DNA of 64,000 nucleotides from contig NZ_JBITMQ010000017.1 of NCBI RefSeq assembly GCF_044466355.1, positions 144,199 to 208,198 of the forward strand, given 5' to 3'. Positions 52,010 through 59,628 of this stretch are shown here, piece after piece. The notes under the pieces are model-generated. The model had not been told where the DNA came from and did not search any database. It saw only the letters and a program-made list of their open reading frames with translations. Each line of letters opens with the position of its first letter. Within the stretch, counting starts at the first letter, position 1. The DNA is from Actinophytocola sp044466355. Lineage in GTDB: Bacteria > Actinomycetota > Actinomycetes > Mycobacteriales > Pseudonocardiaceae. A program made the translations under genes and the position numbers.

Positions 52010-52684
52010 ATGACTGCAACACCTGTTCGTTCGCTGCTCGGCGGCACGAGCGCGGAGGCACCGTCCCGGTTCCGGAATCGCAGCCGCCGGTCGATGCCGC
52101 ACCTCGTGGTCGGGGCCCTGCTGGTGACCTCGTGCACCGCCGGCGGGATCTGGTGGTCCCACTTCGCGGGCGAGCGTGAGCCCGCTCTGGTCGTGGCGCG
52201 CCCGCTCACCTTGGGTGCGGTCCTGGAACCGGGGGATCTGCGGGAGGTCAGAGTCGCGCTCGACGGCCCGGTCGACGCGGTCCCGGCCGCCGAGGTGTCC
52301 CGCGTGGTGGGGCAGCGGGTCGCGGTGAGCCTGCCCGCCGGGGTGCTGCTGCCTCGTGGCGCGCTCGGCACCCCGACGGGCCCGGGGGAGGGGCGAGCGG
52401 TTGCTGCGCTCGCGCTCGGGCCTGGCCAAGCGGCGCCGGACCTCGTCGCCGGGGCCGCGGTGCTGGTCGTGCTCACCACCGGCATCACCCCCACGCCCGG
52501 CGACCTGGGGTCGGCGCCTGGTTCGGCGTGGCCAGGTCTGGTCACCAGCGTCACCGCGACGGCTGGTGCGGGGGAGGCGACCCGGGTGGTCGCGGTCGAC
52601 CTGGACGAGGACGACGCCCGCCAGGTTGCCGCCACTCCGACGGGTCGGCTGTCGCTGGTGATCGTGCCCGGGGGTGAGCGGTGA
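52010..52684 (+). CDS. SAF-domain protein (CpaB/RcpC-like)
   Basis: A 224-residue pilus assembly protein. One membrane anchor (VVGALLVTSCTAGGIWW) is followed by a SAF domain (VVARPLTLGAVLEPGDLREV, then VGQRVAVSLPAGVLLPRGAL). CpaB/RcpC proteins help gate or stabilise the secretin side in Gram-negatives; in Gram-positive Tad systems the role is less clear. ATG 52010 follows GGAGTG. Its stop overlaps the TadZ-like start. Confidence 0.82.
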   Translation: MTATPVRSLLGGTSAEAPSRFRNRSRRSMPHLVVGALLVTSCTAGGIWWSHFAGEREPALVVARPLTLGAVLEPGDLREVRVALDGPVDAVPAAEVSRVVGQRVAVSLPAGVLLPRGALGTPTGPGEGRAVAALALGPGQAAPDLVAGAAVLVVLTTGITPTPGDLGSAPGSAWPGLVTSVTATAGAGEATRVVAVDLDEDDARQVAATPTGRLSLVIVPGGER

Positions 52685-53532
52685 TGGTGATCGCGATCGG
52701 CTCGGTGAAGGGCTCGCCCGGGGTCACGACGCTCGCGGTGGCGCTCGGCGCCTGCTGGCCGGCGCCGGGGCACCCGGTGATCGTGGAGTGCGATCCGTCC
52801 GGCGGCAGCCTCGCCGCCCGGTTCGGGCTGCGGACCGCGCCCGGCTTGGTCAGCTTGACCGCGGCGGCCCGGCAGGACCCCGATCTCGCGTTGTTGTGGG
52901 CGCACACCCAGCCGCTACCCGGCGGGCTCCCGGTGGTGGTCGCGCCGCCCGGTGGCGACTACACCCGCGCCGCGCTGGCCACGCTGCTCGACGCTCGCCG
53001 CCAGGCAGTGCCGGTCCTGCGTGGCGCCACCGCACGCCCGGGCGCGGTGGTCATCGCCGACTGCGGCCGCCTCGACGCCGGTTCACCCGGCGTCACGATC
53101 GCCCGCGAGGCCGACCGTTTGCTGCTGCTGGCGCGCCCGCGCCCCGACGAGCTGTCGCATCTGGCGGCCGCGCTGTCGATGGTCGACCTGTGGGCCATGC
53201 ACCCGAGCCTGGTGCTCGCCGGGACCGGCTACCCGCCGGCCGAGGTGACCCGAGCGTTGGGCGTGCAGGTGCTGGCGACGATTCCGGACGACGAGTCTGG
53301 CGCGGCGGCCTTGACCGGGATGCCGGGACGCCGTCGCGATCCTGCCCGCTCCGGCCTCGGCCGCGCCGCGCATTCCCTTGCCAATGCCCTGCTCGAAACC
53401 GCGCGCCCCCGTGATCACGCCGAGTTGATCGAGCGCCCCGCCGCGCCCGGATCGCTCCAGCACAACCACCCCTGGCCACAGGGTCGGCAGCTACCACCAC
53501 GCAACGGTGCGAAGTTGGAGGACCGGCGATGA
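52684..53532 (+). CDS. TadZ/CpaE-like ATPase of the ParA/MinD family
   Basis: A 282-residue protein thought to position the pilus machine. The N-terminal ATPase loop is GSVKGSPGVTTLAVALGA, a deviant Walker A with Val-Thr-Thr where GKTT is usual. VIVECDPSGGSLAARFG and VVIADCGRLDAGSPGV follow. The loss of the Walker Lys next to Thr suggests altered nucleotide handling. GTG 52681 is an alternative start. It overlaps genes on both sides. Confidence 0.82.
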   Translation: MVIAIGSVKGSPGVTTLAVALGACWPAPGHPVIVECDPSGGSLAARFGLRTAPGLVSLTAAARQDPDLALLWAHTQPLPGGLPVVVAPPGGDYTRAALATLLDARRQAVPVLRGATARPGAVVIADCGRLDAGSPGVTIAREADRLLLLARPRPDELSHLAAALSMVDLWAMHPSLVLAGTGYPPAEVTRALGVQVLATIPDDESGAAALTGMPGRRRDPARSGLGRAAHSLANALLETARPRDHAELIERPAAPGSLQHNHPWPQGRQLPPRNGAKLEDRR

Positions 53533-54911
53533 CCCGCACCAGCCTCCAGCCCGTCCTGGCCGCACCCGCGCCATGGACCGGCCTCGAGGACACCCCGGCC
53601 AGCAGGCTTCGCGCTCGGCTACGTGAAACGCTAGCCCGGGACCTTCCGGGCCGGGTCGACACCGTCCAGCAAGACGGAAAGGGCCCGCTGCCTGTCGAGG
53701 AGCGTCGGGAACTGGCACGGCACCTTCTCGCCGACGCGCGGCGGGAGCACAGCGAGGCCGAACTGCTCGCGAACCGTGTCCTGCCCGATCCCTCTACCGA
53801 GGAGCGGGTGGTCGCCGAGGTCCTCGACGAGCTGTTCGGCATGGCCGGGCTGCAGCCGCTGCTGGACGACCCGGACATCGAAACGATCAACATCAACGGC
53901 TGCGACCGGGTGTTCGTCAAGTACACCGGCGGCCGCCGCGCCCGCCTCGGCCCGGTCGCCTTGTCCGACGCCGACCTGGTCGACCTCATCCGGACCCTCG
54001 CCGCCCGCGCCGGTAGCGAAGAACGCCGGTTTGACCGCGGCAGCCCCGCGGTCAGCGTCCAGCTGCCCTGCGGGGAGCGCCTGTTCGCGGTCATGGCGCT
54101 GACCGCCGGAGGCCGACCGGCGTTGTCGATCCGCCGCCACCGGTTCCGCACCGTCACCCTCGGGGACCTGTCCGGGCTGGGAACCGTCGATGTTGGGCTG
54201 CGCACGTTCCTCGCCGCGCTGGTGCGGGCCCGCCGCAACATCCTGATCACCGGCGGCACCGACCTCGGCAAGACCACGATGCTGCGCGCGCTCGCCAGCG
54301 AGATCGACCCGAACGAACGCCTGATCACGATCGAGGACGCGTTCGAACTCGGCCTCGACCACGACGCGGCCTCGCACGCCGACGTCGTCGCCCTGCAAGC
54401 CCGGGAACCGAATGTGGAAGGCGAAGGCGCGCTGTCACAGGCGGATCTGGTGCGGTGGGCGCTGCGGATGACCCCGGACCGCGTCATCGTCGGCGAGATC
54501 CGCGGACCCGAGGTCATCCCGATGTGCCACGCGATGTCCCAGGGCAACGACGGCTCGATGGCCACCCTGCACGCCTCGTCCTCGGCCGCGGCGTTCCCCC
54601 GGCTGGCGGCCTATGCCGCCCAGGAAGGGTTCACCCACGAGCAAACCAACCTGCTCGTCGCCACCTCGGTGCACTTCGTCGTCCACCTCGAGCACGCCCG
54701 CGATACCGGGGTTCGGGTGGTGTCGTCCATCCGCGAGGTCGTCGGCGCTGAGGGCAACCAGGTGATCTCCAACGAGGTCTACCGCCCCGGCCGCGACAAC
54801 CGCGGCTACCCGGTCCCTGGCGCGCTGCGTACCGACACGCTCGACCGGCTCGCCCAGGCCGGGTTCGACCCCGCGCTGCTCGACGGCCCCGACGACTGGT
54901 GGGTCCGATGA
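53529..54911 (+). CDS. tadA: TadA/CpaF secretion ATPase
   Basis: Hexameric motor for pilus assembly, 460 residues. The N-terminal domain (LLDDPDIETINING, VFVKYTGGRRARLG) is followed by Walker A GGTDLGKTTMLRAL (near residue 244), the Asp box ERLITIEDAFELGL, Walker B PDRVIVGEIRGPEV, and the His box GNDGSMATLHASS. The family usually has GGTGAGKTT, so Asp-Leu here is a mild variation. ATGA overlaps tie it to the TadZ-like and TadB genes. Confidence 0.93.
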   Translation: MTRTSLQPVLAAPAPWTGLEDTPASRLRARLRETLARDLPGRVDTVQQDGKGPLPVEERRELARHLLADARREHSEAELLANRVLPDPSTEERVVAEVLDELFGMAGLQPLLDDPDIETININGCDRVFVKYTGGRRARLGPVALSDADLVDLIRTLAARAGSEERRFDRGSPAVSVQLPCGERLFAVMALTAGGRPALSIRRHRFRTVTLGDLSGLGTVDVGLRTFLAALVRARRNILITGGTDLGKTTMLRALASEIDPNERLITIEDAFELGLDHDAASHADVVALQAREPNVEGEGALSQADLVRWALRMTPDRVIVGEIRGPEVIPMCHAMSQGNDGSMATLHASSSAAAFPRLAAYAAQEGFTHEQTNLLVATSVHFVVHLEHARDTGVRVVSSIREVVGAEGNQVISNEVYRPGRDNRGYPVPGALRTDTLDRLAQAGFDPALLDGPDDWWVR

Positions 54912-55762
54912 CCACACCAACGTCCGCGTGGGGCGCGGTCCTGGGCGTCGGTCTCGGGCTCGGTGCCTGCCTGATTGCGCTCGGCTGCCGGACACGGCAC
55001 AGCGAACAGCACCGGAGGTCCCGAGAGCGACGCGACGGGCGGCGGCTCGCCGCCGCTGCAGTCGCCGGGGTCGCCGCCGGGGTGGTGACTGAGTGGGTGG
55101 TCGCTGCCGTCCTGGTCGGCGTCGCCGCCTGGTGCGTGCCCGCGTTCCTGGCCCGGAACCGGGAGCAGGCCCGTCAGGTCGCGCGGATCGAGGCGATCGC
55201 CGGGTGGGCGGAGTTGCTGCGGGACACCCTCGCGGGCGCGGCCGGGCTCGAGCAAGCCATCCTCGCCAGTGCCCCGGTCGCACCCGCGGCGATCCATCCC
55301 GAGATCAACGCCCTTGCGCTCCGGCTGGAGGCCGGCCAGCGGCTCGCCCCGAGCCTGCAACAGTTGGGCGACGACCTCGCCGACCCCACCGCGGACCTCG
55401 TCATCGCCGCGCTTCACCTAGCCGCCACCCAGCACGCCCGCAACCTCGGCGACCTCCTTGGGTCCCTCGCCGCCGCGGCTCGGGACCTGGCGTCGATGCG
55501 GCTGCGGATCGACGCCGGCCGAGCCCGCACCCGGACCAGTGTCCGGATCATCATCGCCACCACCACGGCGTTCGCTGGGCTGCTGGTGACGTTCAACCGT
55601 GGCTACCTCGCCGCCTACGACACCGTGACCGGCCAGCTCGTGCTCGCCCTCGTCGGCAGCCTGTTCGCCGCCGGATACGCCGGGCTGGTGAAGATCACTG
55701 CGGTCACCCCGCCCGCTCGCCTCCTCGCACCCGCCACACCACTTACCGGGGGTGGGGCATGA
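54908..55762 (+). CDS. tadB: TadB-like membrane platform protein
   Basis: A 284-residue type II secretion F-domain protein. Two N-terminal helices are followed by a cytoplasmic helical domain (WAELLRDTLAGAAGLEQAIL, then LRLEAGQRLAPSLQQLGDDL) and two C-terminal helices (TTAFAGLLVTFNRGYLAAYD, LVLALVGSLFAAGYAGL). It forms the inner platform with TadC. The start overlaps the tadA stop. Confidence 0.9.
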   Translation: MTTPTSAWGAVLGVGLGLGACLIALGCRTRHSEQHRRSRERRDGRRLAAAAVAGVAAGVVTEWVVAAVLVGVAAWCVPAFLARNREQARQVARIEAIAGWAELLRDTLAGAAGLEQAILASAPVAPAAIHPEINALALRLEAGQRLAPSLQQLGDDLADPTADLVIAALHLAATQHARNLGDLLGSLAAAARDLASMRLRIDAGRARTRTSVRIIIATTTAFAGLLVTFNRGYLAAYDTVTGQLVLALVGSLFAAGYAGLVKITAVTPPARLLAPATPLTGGGA

Positions 55763-56637
55763 CCGTCATGATCGTCCTTGGGGTCGGCGCCGGGCTCGGC
55801 CTCGCGCTGCTCGTCGTCTGGCTGGTGCCACCAGCCCCCGCACTCGGTCCGCAGCTCGCGCGCCTCACCGCCCCCGCCACTCCGCCGACCGACACCACCA
55901 GCCGCTGGCCGCTGCTCGGCCCGCTCATCCGGCTTCTGCGTGCCGCGGGACTACCGGGCCGCCGACTTCGCAGCGACCTCGCGATCCTGGACCGGCCCGT
56001 GCCCGATCACCTCGCGCAGAAGGCAGCGCTCGCACTCGCCGGGCTGCTCGTGCCGCTGCTCGCCGCCCTCACATTCGCGACGCTGGGTATCGATACCGGC
56101 ATCCGTGTGCCCGTTCTCGCCGCGGCCGCCACCGCCGCGGCAGGGTTCCTGATCCCCGACCACCGCGTCCGCACGCTCGCAGCACGACGCCGGCGCGACT
56201 TCCGGCATGCCCTGTCCTCGTTCCTCGACCTCGTCGTCATCTCCTTGGCTGGCGGCGCCGGTGTCGACAGCGCCCTCACTGCCGCCGCCAGCACCGGCCA
56301 CGGCTGGGCCTTCACCCAACTGCGCCGCGTCCTGGCCGCCGCGCGCCTCACCCGCACCACACCCTGGGACACACTGCGACAGCTCGGCTGTGACCTCGAC
56401 ATCCCCGAACTCGCCGAACTCGCGGCCTCCGTGGCACTCGCCGGGACCGAAGGCGCCACCGTCCGCCAATCCCTGCAAGCCAAAGCATCCGCCCTCCGCA
56501 CCCGGCAGCTCACCGACGCCGAAGCCGACGCCAGCGCCGACACCGAACGCATGAGCCTCCCGGTCATGGCCCTGTTCCTCGGGTTCCTGTGCTTCATCAC
56601 CTACCCGGCCATGACCCAGGTCCTCACCGGCTTCTAA
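55759..56637 (+). CDS. tadC: TadC-like membrane platform protein
   Basis: A 292-residue F-domain protein. N-terminal helix, central pair (ALALAGLLVPLLAALTFATL, VPVLAAAATAAAGFLIPD), then the cytoplasmic domain (FRHALSSFLDLVVISLAGGA, GVDSALTAAA, LAASVALAGTEGATVRQSLQ) and a final helix (PVMALFLGFLCFITYPAM). The overlap with tadB is four bases. The pilin-like gene follows after 26 bases. Confidence 0.9.
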   Translation: MTVMIVLGVGAGLGLALLVVWLVPPAPALGPQLARLTAPATPPTDTTSRWPLLGPLIRLLRAAGLPGRRLRSDLAILDRPVPDHLAQKAALALAGLLVPLLAALTFATLGIDTGIRVPVLAAAATAAAGFLIPDHRVRTLAARRRRDFRHALSSFLDLVVISLAGGAGVDSALTAAASTGHGWAFTQLRRVLAAARLTRTTPWDTLRQLGCDLDIPELAELAASVALAGTEGATVRQSLQAKASALRTRQLTDAEADASADTERMSLPVMALFLGFLCFITYPAMTQVLTGF

Positions 56638-56663
56638 CCGCACGATCCAGAAAGGACCCTCTG

Positions 56664-56900
56664 ATGTGGACACATACGAACGCCCTTGTCAACGCGCTCC
56701 GCGCGACGTGGAAGAAACTCACCGCCAACCCCGACGGCGGCTACGCCTCCGAAGCCGTGCTCGTCACCGCCCTGCTGATCCTCTGCGCGCTCGTTGTGAT
56801 CGGCGTCATCACCGCCAAAGTCACCAGCAAAGCCAACGACATCGACCTCGGTCAGCCGCCTCCCGGCGTATCGATGACGACAGGGACATGGGAGCCGTGA
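56664..56900 (+). CDS. Flp/Tad pilin-like small protein
   Basis: A 78-residue candidate major pilin. A positively charged leader (ATWKKLTANPDGGY) precedes ASEAVLVTALLILCALVVIG. The helix keeps the Glu a few residues after a small-residue cleavage site, as type IVb pilins do. The cleavage point would be within DGGYASEA. The leader is longer than in classical Flp pilins. It follows tadC and precedes the TadE-like genes, the normal pilin position. Confidence 0.75.
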   Translation: MWTHTNALVNALRATWKKLTANPDGGYASEAVLVTALLILCALVVIGVITAKVTSKANDIDLGQPPPGVSMTTGTWEP

Positions 56901-57259
56901 ACGCCGAGACCGCGCTCGCCGCGCCACTGGTGATGCTGATCCTGCTGACCATCACCCAGTTCGCGCTCTGGAGCCACGCCACCCACATCGCACAAACCGC
57001 CGCGGCACAAGGACTTTCCGTCACTCGCGCCCACAGCGGTACCGCCGCTGACGGCGAATCCCGTGCCCGTAGCACCCTCAACCAGCTCGGCGACGGCCCG
57101 CTCCGCGACGCCACCGTGAACGCCACCCGCACCGACGACACCGCCCGCGTCGAAGTGAACGGCATCGCCGCCAGCGTGCTCCCGTTCCTCCAGCTCCGGG
57201 TGCACGCCGAAACCGCGGGTCCGGTCGAACGCTTCCTATCCGACACCGCCGAAAGGTGA
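56897..57259 (+). CDS. TadE-like pseudopilin
   Basis: A 120-residue protein. It begins MNAETALAAPLVMLILLTIT, a TadE-type N-terminal helix with Glu at position 4, followed by an exported domain. No leader remains in front of the helix, so it may be inserted without processing. GTGA overlap with the pilin gene. Confidence 0.82.
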   Translation: MNAETALAAPLVMLILLTITQFALWSHATHIAQTAAAQGLSVTRAHSGTAADGESRARSTLNQLGDGPLRDATVNATRTDDTARVEVNGIAASVLPFLQLRVHAETAGPVERFLSDTAER

Positions 57260-57264
57260 CCACC

Positions 57265-57750
57265 ATGTCCACATCACGACCACCCGAAACCCCTATACAC
57301 CCGCCTCGCCCAGGACAGTTGCGAGCGTGGTGGCGCCGCGACGACGGCTCCGCCACCGCCGAGATCACCCTCGCCACACCGCTTCTCGTGATGCTGCTGG
57401 TCGTAGTCGGCATCGTCATCCACCGCGGTGTGGACGCCCGCATCCGCATCGACGACGCCGCCCACCAAGCCGCCCGCGCCGCCAGCCTCGAACGCCACCT
57501 GGCCGTCGCGACCGCCGCTGCTCGCGCCACAACCAGAGACGCCCTCGCCGCCGCTGGCGTGGCGTGCCGTCACCACGAGGTCACCACCTCAATTCATGGC
57601 CTACGACCCGGCGGCACCCTCCACGTCACCGTGACCTGCGACGTCGACATCGGCGACACGCTCATCCCCGGCCTGACCACCACCCAACACGTGTCCGCGA
57701 CCGCGCACGAACCCGTCGACCAATGGCGGTCCACAAGGAACGAGCCATGA
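57265..57750 (+). CDS. TadE/G-like pseudopilin with long leader
   Basis: A 161-residue protein. A 30-residue Pro/Arg-rich leader ends in RRDDGSATAEITLATPLLVM, the canonical pseudopilin junction (DDGSATAE) and helix. The exported domain carries two Cys residues (GVACRHH and VTCDVDI) that could pair. ATG 57265 lies after AGGTGA at the previous stop. Confidence 0.85.
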   Translation: MSTSRPPETPIHPPRPGQLRAWWRRDDGSATAEITLATPLLVMLLVVVGIVIHRGVDARIRIDDAAHQAARAASLERHLAVATAAARATTRDALAAAGVACRHHEVTTSIHGLRPGGTLHVTVTCDVDIGDTLIPGLTTTQHVSATAHEPVDQWRSTRNEP

Positions 57751-58274
57751 ACAGACCAACCAGACCAACGTGGTGGCACGGCGACGACGGCCAGGTGACC
57801 GCGTTCGTTGTCGCGCTCAGCCTCGGCGTCCTCACACTCACTGGACTCACCCTCGACGGCGGCCTCGCTCTCGCCGCGACGACACGCGCCACCGGCCAAG
57901 CCGAAGCCGCCGCCCGCGCCGGAGCACAAGCCATCGACCTGAACACGTACCGCGCTAACGGCACTCTCCGCCTCCGTCCCGCAGACGCGATCGCCAATGC
58001 CCGCGCACACCTCGCCGCCGAGGGCGCCACCGGCACCGTGACCGCCTCCACCAACACCGTCACGGTCACCGTCACCACGATCCAGCGGACCCAACTACTC
58101 GGCCTCGTCGGCATCAGCACGCTCACGGTGCACGGACAAGGAATCGCCCGTCCTCAACGCGAAACAATCGCAGAAGGCCCGAGATCGGTGGCCAAAGTGG
58201 CGACTGCGGGCGAGAGAAGATTGTTCGCGAACATTAAGACATATTCCGACTTCCCTGTTGGTCATTATTGTTGA
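57747..58274 (+). CDS. TadG-like pilus-associated protein
   Basis: A 175-residue protein. The N-terminal junction HGDDGQVTAFVVALSLGVLT (DDGQVTAF) and LTLDGGLALAATTRATGQAE match the Flp pilus-assembly TadG/TadE-like family. It overlaps the gene before by ATGA. The last 40 residues (RETIAEGPRSVAKVATAGER onward) look unlike the family and use less biased codons, so the original stop may have been lost. Last gene of the pilus operon. Confidence 0.8.
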   Translation: MNRPTRPTWWHGDDGQVTAFVVALSLGVLTLTGLTLDGGLALAATTRATGQAEAAARAGAQAIDLNTYRANGTLRLRPADAIANARAHLAAEGATGTVTASTNTVTVTVTTIQRTQLLGLVGISTLTVHGQGIARPQRETIAEGPRSVAKVATAGERRLFANIKTYSDFPVGHYC

Positions 58275-58545
58275 CGTTCGCGCCCATCTCGCATATTTCC
58301 CTGCGTGTTGCTCTGTTTGTCATGGCGGCACCGAGATGCCTGTGCGTGCTGGTGGTCGCCTGCTGGACGGGTTCACGCTGCTCGCGTTGCGTGGGTTGAT
58401 AAACCCTAGGAGAACCCTTTGAATTGTTTGACAAGACGGCTGCCGGTGGCGCACGGGCGAATTGCCCGGCAGATCCGCGACTCTCGCTGATTTACATCCG
58501 AGCTCGGATCCCTTGGGAAATTCTTTCAGTGCATCAGGAGGAACC

Positions 58546-59043
58546 ATGAAGACTGTCGTAGCGGCCCGACTCCGTCGGCACATCGTGACCACCGGAATCC
58601 TGCTCGCCGCGCTCACTGGTGGCGCCTTCGCTGCCGCCCCGGCCACCGCCGCACCCGCTGCGGTCTCGCCACCGGCGATTCCCGGTGTGCCGGACGTCGG
58701 CGCACCGGGCGAAGGCGCTGGGAAACAACTCGAACCCACCATCGACCCGCGCGGCAACCAGGTCTGGCCCGACCGGACCGCGCTGCGGCGGGGGTGGACC
58801 GAGGTTATCGCCGTTGTCGACGGAGCCCGGATCCGAACCCGACCGGTGTCCGGCACCGTCATCGGCCTGATCTCCCGAAATGCGTATTTCTCGGTCTCCT
58901 GCAAGGTTCGCGGCAGGGACGGCTACACGTGGGGTTACTCCATCCACAAAGGACGCCTCGGCTGGGTACGCGGCGATCTCTGGGCCGTCGTCTACTACAC
59001 GTACCCCAACGCCCCGGCACCTCGCCCGATCCCGTGGTGCTGA
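58546..59043 (+). CDS. Secreted SH3-like domain protein
   Basis: A 165-residue protein. The signal peptide (TGILLAALTGGAFAAAPATA) is followed by a Pro-rich linker and a bacterial SH3-like domain (VVDGARIRTRPVSGTVIGLI, then CKVRGRDGYTWGYSIHKGRL and GWVRGDLWAV). Such domains bind peptidoglycan. AGGAGG precedes the ATG. The 270 bases upstream hold TTGACA at 58428 but no recognised riboswitch. It may anchor or regulate the neighbouring surface structures. Confidence 0.85.
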   Translation: MKTVVAARLRRHIVTTGILLAALTGGAFAAAPATAAPAAVSPPAIPGVPDVGAPGEGAGKQLEPTIDPRGNQVWPDRTALRRGWTEVIAVVDGARIRTRPVSGTVIGLISRNAYFSVSCKVRGRDGYTWGYSIHKGRLGWVRGDLWAVVYYTYPNAPAPRPIPWC

Positions 59044-59063
59044 CACAACGCTCCCGACATGCG

Positions 59064-59101
59064 GGTCCCCGGCGGGCGCGCACATGCCCGGCCGGGGAAC
59101 C
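59064..59101 (+). terminator. Strong GC hairpin after the SH3 gene
   Basis: GGTCCCCGGCGGGC pairs with GCCCGGCCGGGGAACC with one or two mismatches and an eight-base loop, 20 bases after the stop. Confidence 0.75.
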
Positions 59102-59153
59102 GCGGCCAGCTTCACCTCGCGAAGGAACCGTGACACACAGAACGGAGCAAGTC

Positions 59154-59606
59154 ATGTCAACATCGACTCCGTCCCCCACACTGCCCGCGCAACCTGCAGT
59201 GGCTCTGACAGCTGACGAGATCGAGCGACGTGTCACGGAGAACGACACCGCGCGCAGCACCCGCCGAGCAACAGCGGCCCGCCGTGTCGGCGAACTAGCC
59301 CGCCAGCACGCGGCGATCGCCGGCCAGCTCGCCGACATCGAGCGGCAACTCGGCGAGCTACTCGCCGAGGCCGACGACGTCCTCACCATCGACGAGCTGG
59401 CGAGGTTCACCAACCTTCCCGCCGCGACCCTCACCCAATGGCGTGCGAACCACAAACCAAAGCGCGGCACCCGGCGGAAGCCCTCCAGCGGCGGCTCCCG
59501 CACCCAGACCAGTCCCGTCCTCCCACGGTCTACGCCCGCGCCGGATCCCACTACACGGCCAGCCGAGGCCGACGCAGGCGGACGGGGCGCCGGGCTCCTT
59601 TCCTGA
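59154..59606 (+). CDS. Small coiled-coil protein with MerR-like helix-turn-helix
   Basis: A 150-residue protein. Long charged helices (RRVGELARQHAAIAGQLADI, ERQLGELLAEADDV) are followed by a DNA-binding-like motif (LTIDELARFTNLPAATLTQW) as in excisionase/MerR-type proteins, and a basic Pro-rich tail. It sits directly before the large LysM/BTAD gene and ends 22 bases before that start, so they are likely co-transcribed. Function unknown. Confidence 0.65.
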   Translation: MSTSTPSPTLPAQPAVALTADEIERRVTENDTARSTRRATAARRVGELARQHAAIAGQLADIERQLGELLAEADDVLTIDELARFTNLPAATLTQWRANHKPKRGTRRKPSSGGSRTQTSPVLPRSTPAPDPTTRPAEADAGGRGAGLLS

Positions 59607-59628
59607 CGGCGGCACATGGGAGCGGATC

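Noticed and set aside
58275..58545. Possible c-di-AMP riboswitch before the SH3 protein gene
   Set aside because: Such riboswitches often precede cell-wall proteins in actinobacteria, but I could not match the conserved segments here.
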